Source: Helicobacter pylori Shi112 (GTDB taxonomy: Bacteria; Campylobacterota; Campylobacteria; Campylobacterales; Helicobacteraceae). Taken from it: DNA of 64,000 nt. Made by a program: the position numbers and the translations under genes. Positions 63,758 to 64,000 of this stretch are shown piece after piece (position 1 is the first letter of the stretch; every line of letters begins with the position of its first letter). The notes beneath the pieces were generated by a model. The model was not told the DNA's origin. It worked only from the letters and a program-made list of their open reading frames with translations, and made no database searches. The stretch is from NCBI RefSeq assembly GCF_000277405.1, contig NC_017741.1, positions 1,599,457 to 1,663,456 of the forward strand, given 5' to 3'.

Positions 63758-64000
63758 ATTATTCCTTTATATTGTTTTATCACTTATTAAAAGCAAACGA
63801 CTTTTCGCGCTTCATCGCTGTTTTTCTAAAGTGATTACTGATTTTAATATCATTTGTCTAAAACTATACTTAATATTCTAAAAAGGCTTAAACTCAAAAG
63901 CCCAACGCTTTTAAGCCCTATAGATTCCATGCTTTAAAGCATCAATCCTTTGGTTAGCTTGAATCATGTTCTCTTTTTAATTTTTTAAAATCATTAAATT
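63758..64000. other. Upstream region of the UPF0174 gene, window end
   Basis: AT-rich, no gene seen. It presumably holds the promoter of the UPF0174 gene. The block GTGATTA near its start of transcription also occurs upstream of the frameshifted paralog. Confidence 0.3.

Noticed and set aside
1..64000. CRISPR array, tRNA or rRNA genes
   Set aside because: I saw no regularly spaced repeats with spacers and no cloverleaf or rRNA-like sequence by reading. A tRNA scan was not run.

Overview
The window is chromosomal DNA of Helicobacter pylori. The evidence is the IS607 element, the csd2-csd1-ccmA helical-shape genes, two tandem ceuE genes, the AhpC/TsaA sequence, the addA, nhaA, sec and leuS neighbourhood, a Rieske/cytochrome b/diheme cytochrome c1 operon, and extended -10 promoters (TGnTATAAT) typical of the species. 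No rRNA, tRNA or CRISPR array was seen.

Layout. 1-2777: 3' part of recN, an RqcH-type NFACT gene and a small hypothetical. 2778-6117: accessory stretch with an IS607 copy (about 3043-5069) and four small unknown ORFs. 6091-8731: dnaQ-like exonuclease, rpe, fbp and a small Cys-rich protein. 8744-12822: defence/toxin island holding a Type II restriction-modification pair, a RelE/YafQ-type toxin-antitoxin pair, an AbiEii-type nucleotidyltransferase cut by a stop codon, and a frameshifted PD-(D/E)XK-like gene. 12875-14736: tsf and rpsB on the minus strand. 14987-31689: addA and nhaA, then a tight operon yajC-secD-secF-orf-leuS-lptE-folC-csd2-csd1-ccmA-mfd. 31813-34419: petABC (bc1 complex). 34448-36174: phosphoethanolamine-transferase-like gene split by an (AG)9 tract. 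36378-39755: ftsI, fliE, flgC and flgB. 39961-45163: ftsW, two ceuE copies, ahpC and a metQ-like gene. 45231-51753: envelope operon mltD-rlpA-kdsC-lptC-lptA-engB-mreD-like-mrdA. 51844-61365: tatD, ribE, flhB2, metNI, a hypothetical, lpxF, wecA, pdxJA, tsaD and flgG. 61409-63757: two UPF0174 (YaaW-like) paralogs, one frameshifted, with a 46-residue Cys/His/Asn/Gln-rich protein between them.

Functional themes are envelope building (cell shape, peptidoglycan synthases, LPS transport and lipid A modification), the flagellar rod, Sec export, respiration, and metal and methionine uptake. The most variable parts are 2778-6117, 8744-12822, the (AG)9 gene and the right end. In these, disrupted reading frames and small unannotated ORFs concentrate. 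I did not find a clear new multi-gene system. The best leads are the 46-aa protein with a terminator-like hairpin in its leader, the IS607 copy with phased terminal repeats that sits between a strong promoter and two small genes, and the decaying toxin/nuclease island.
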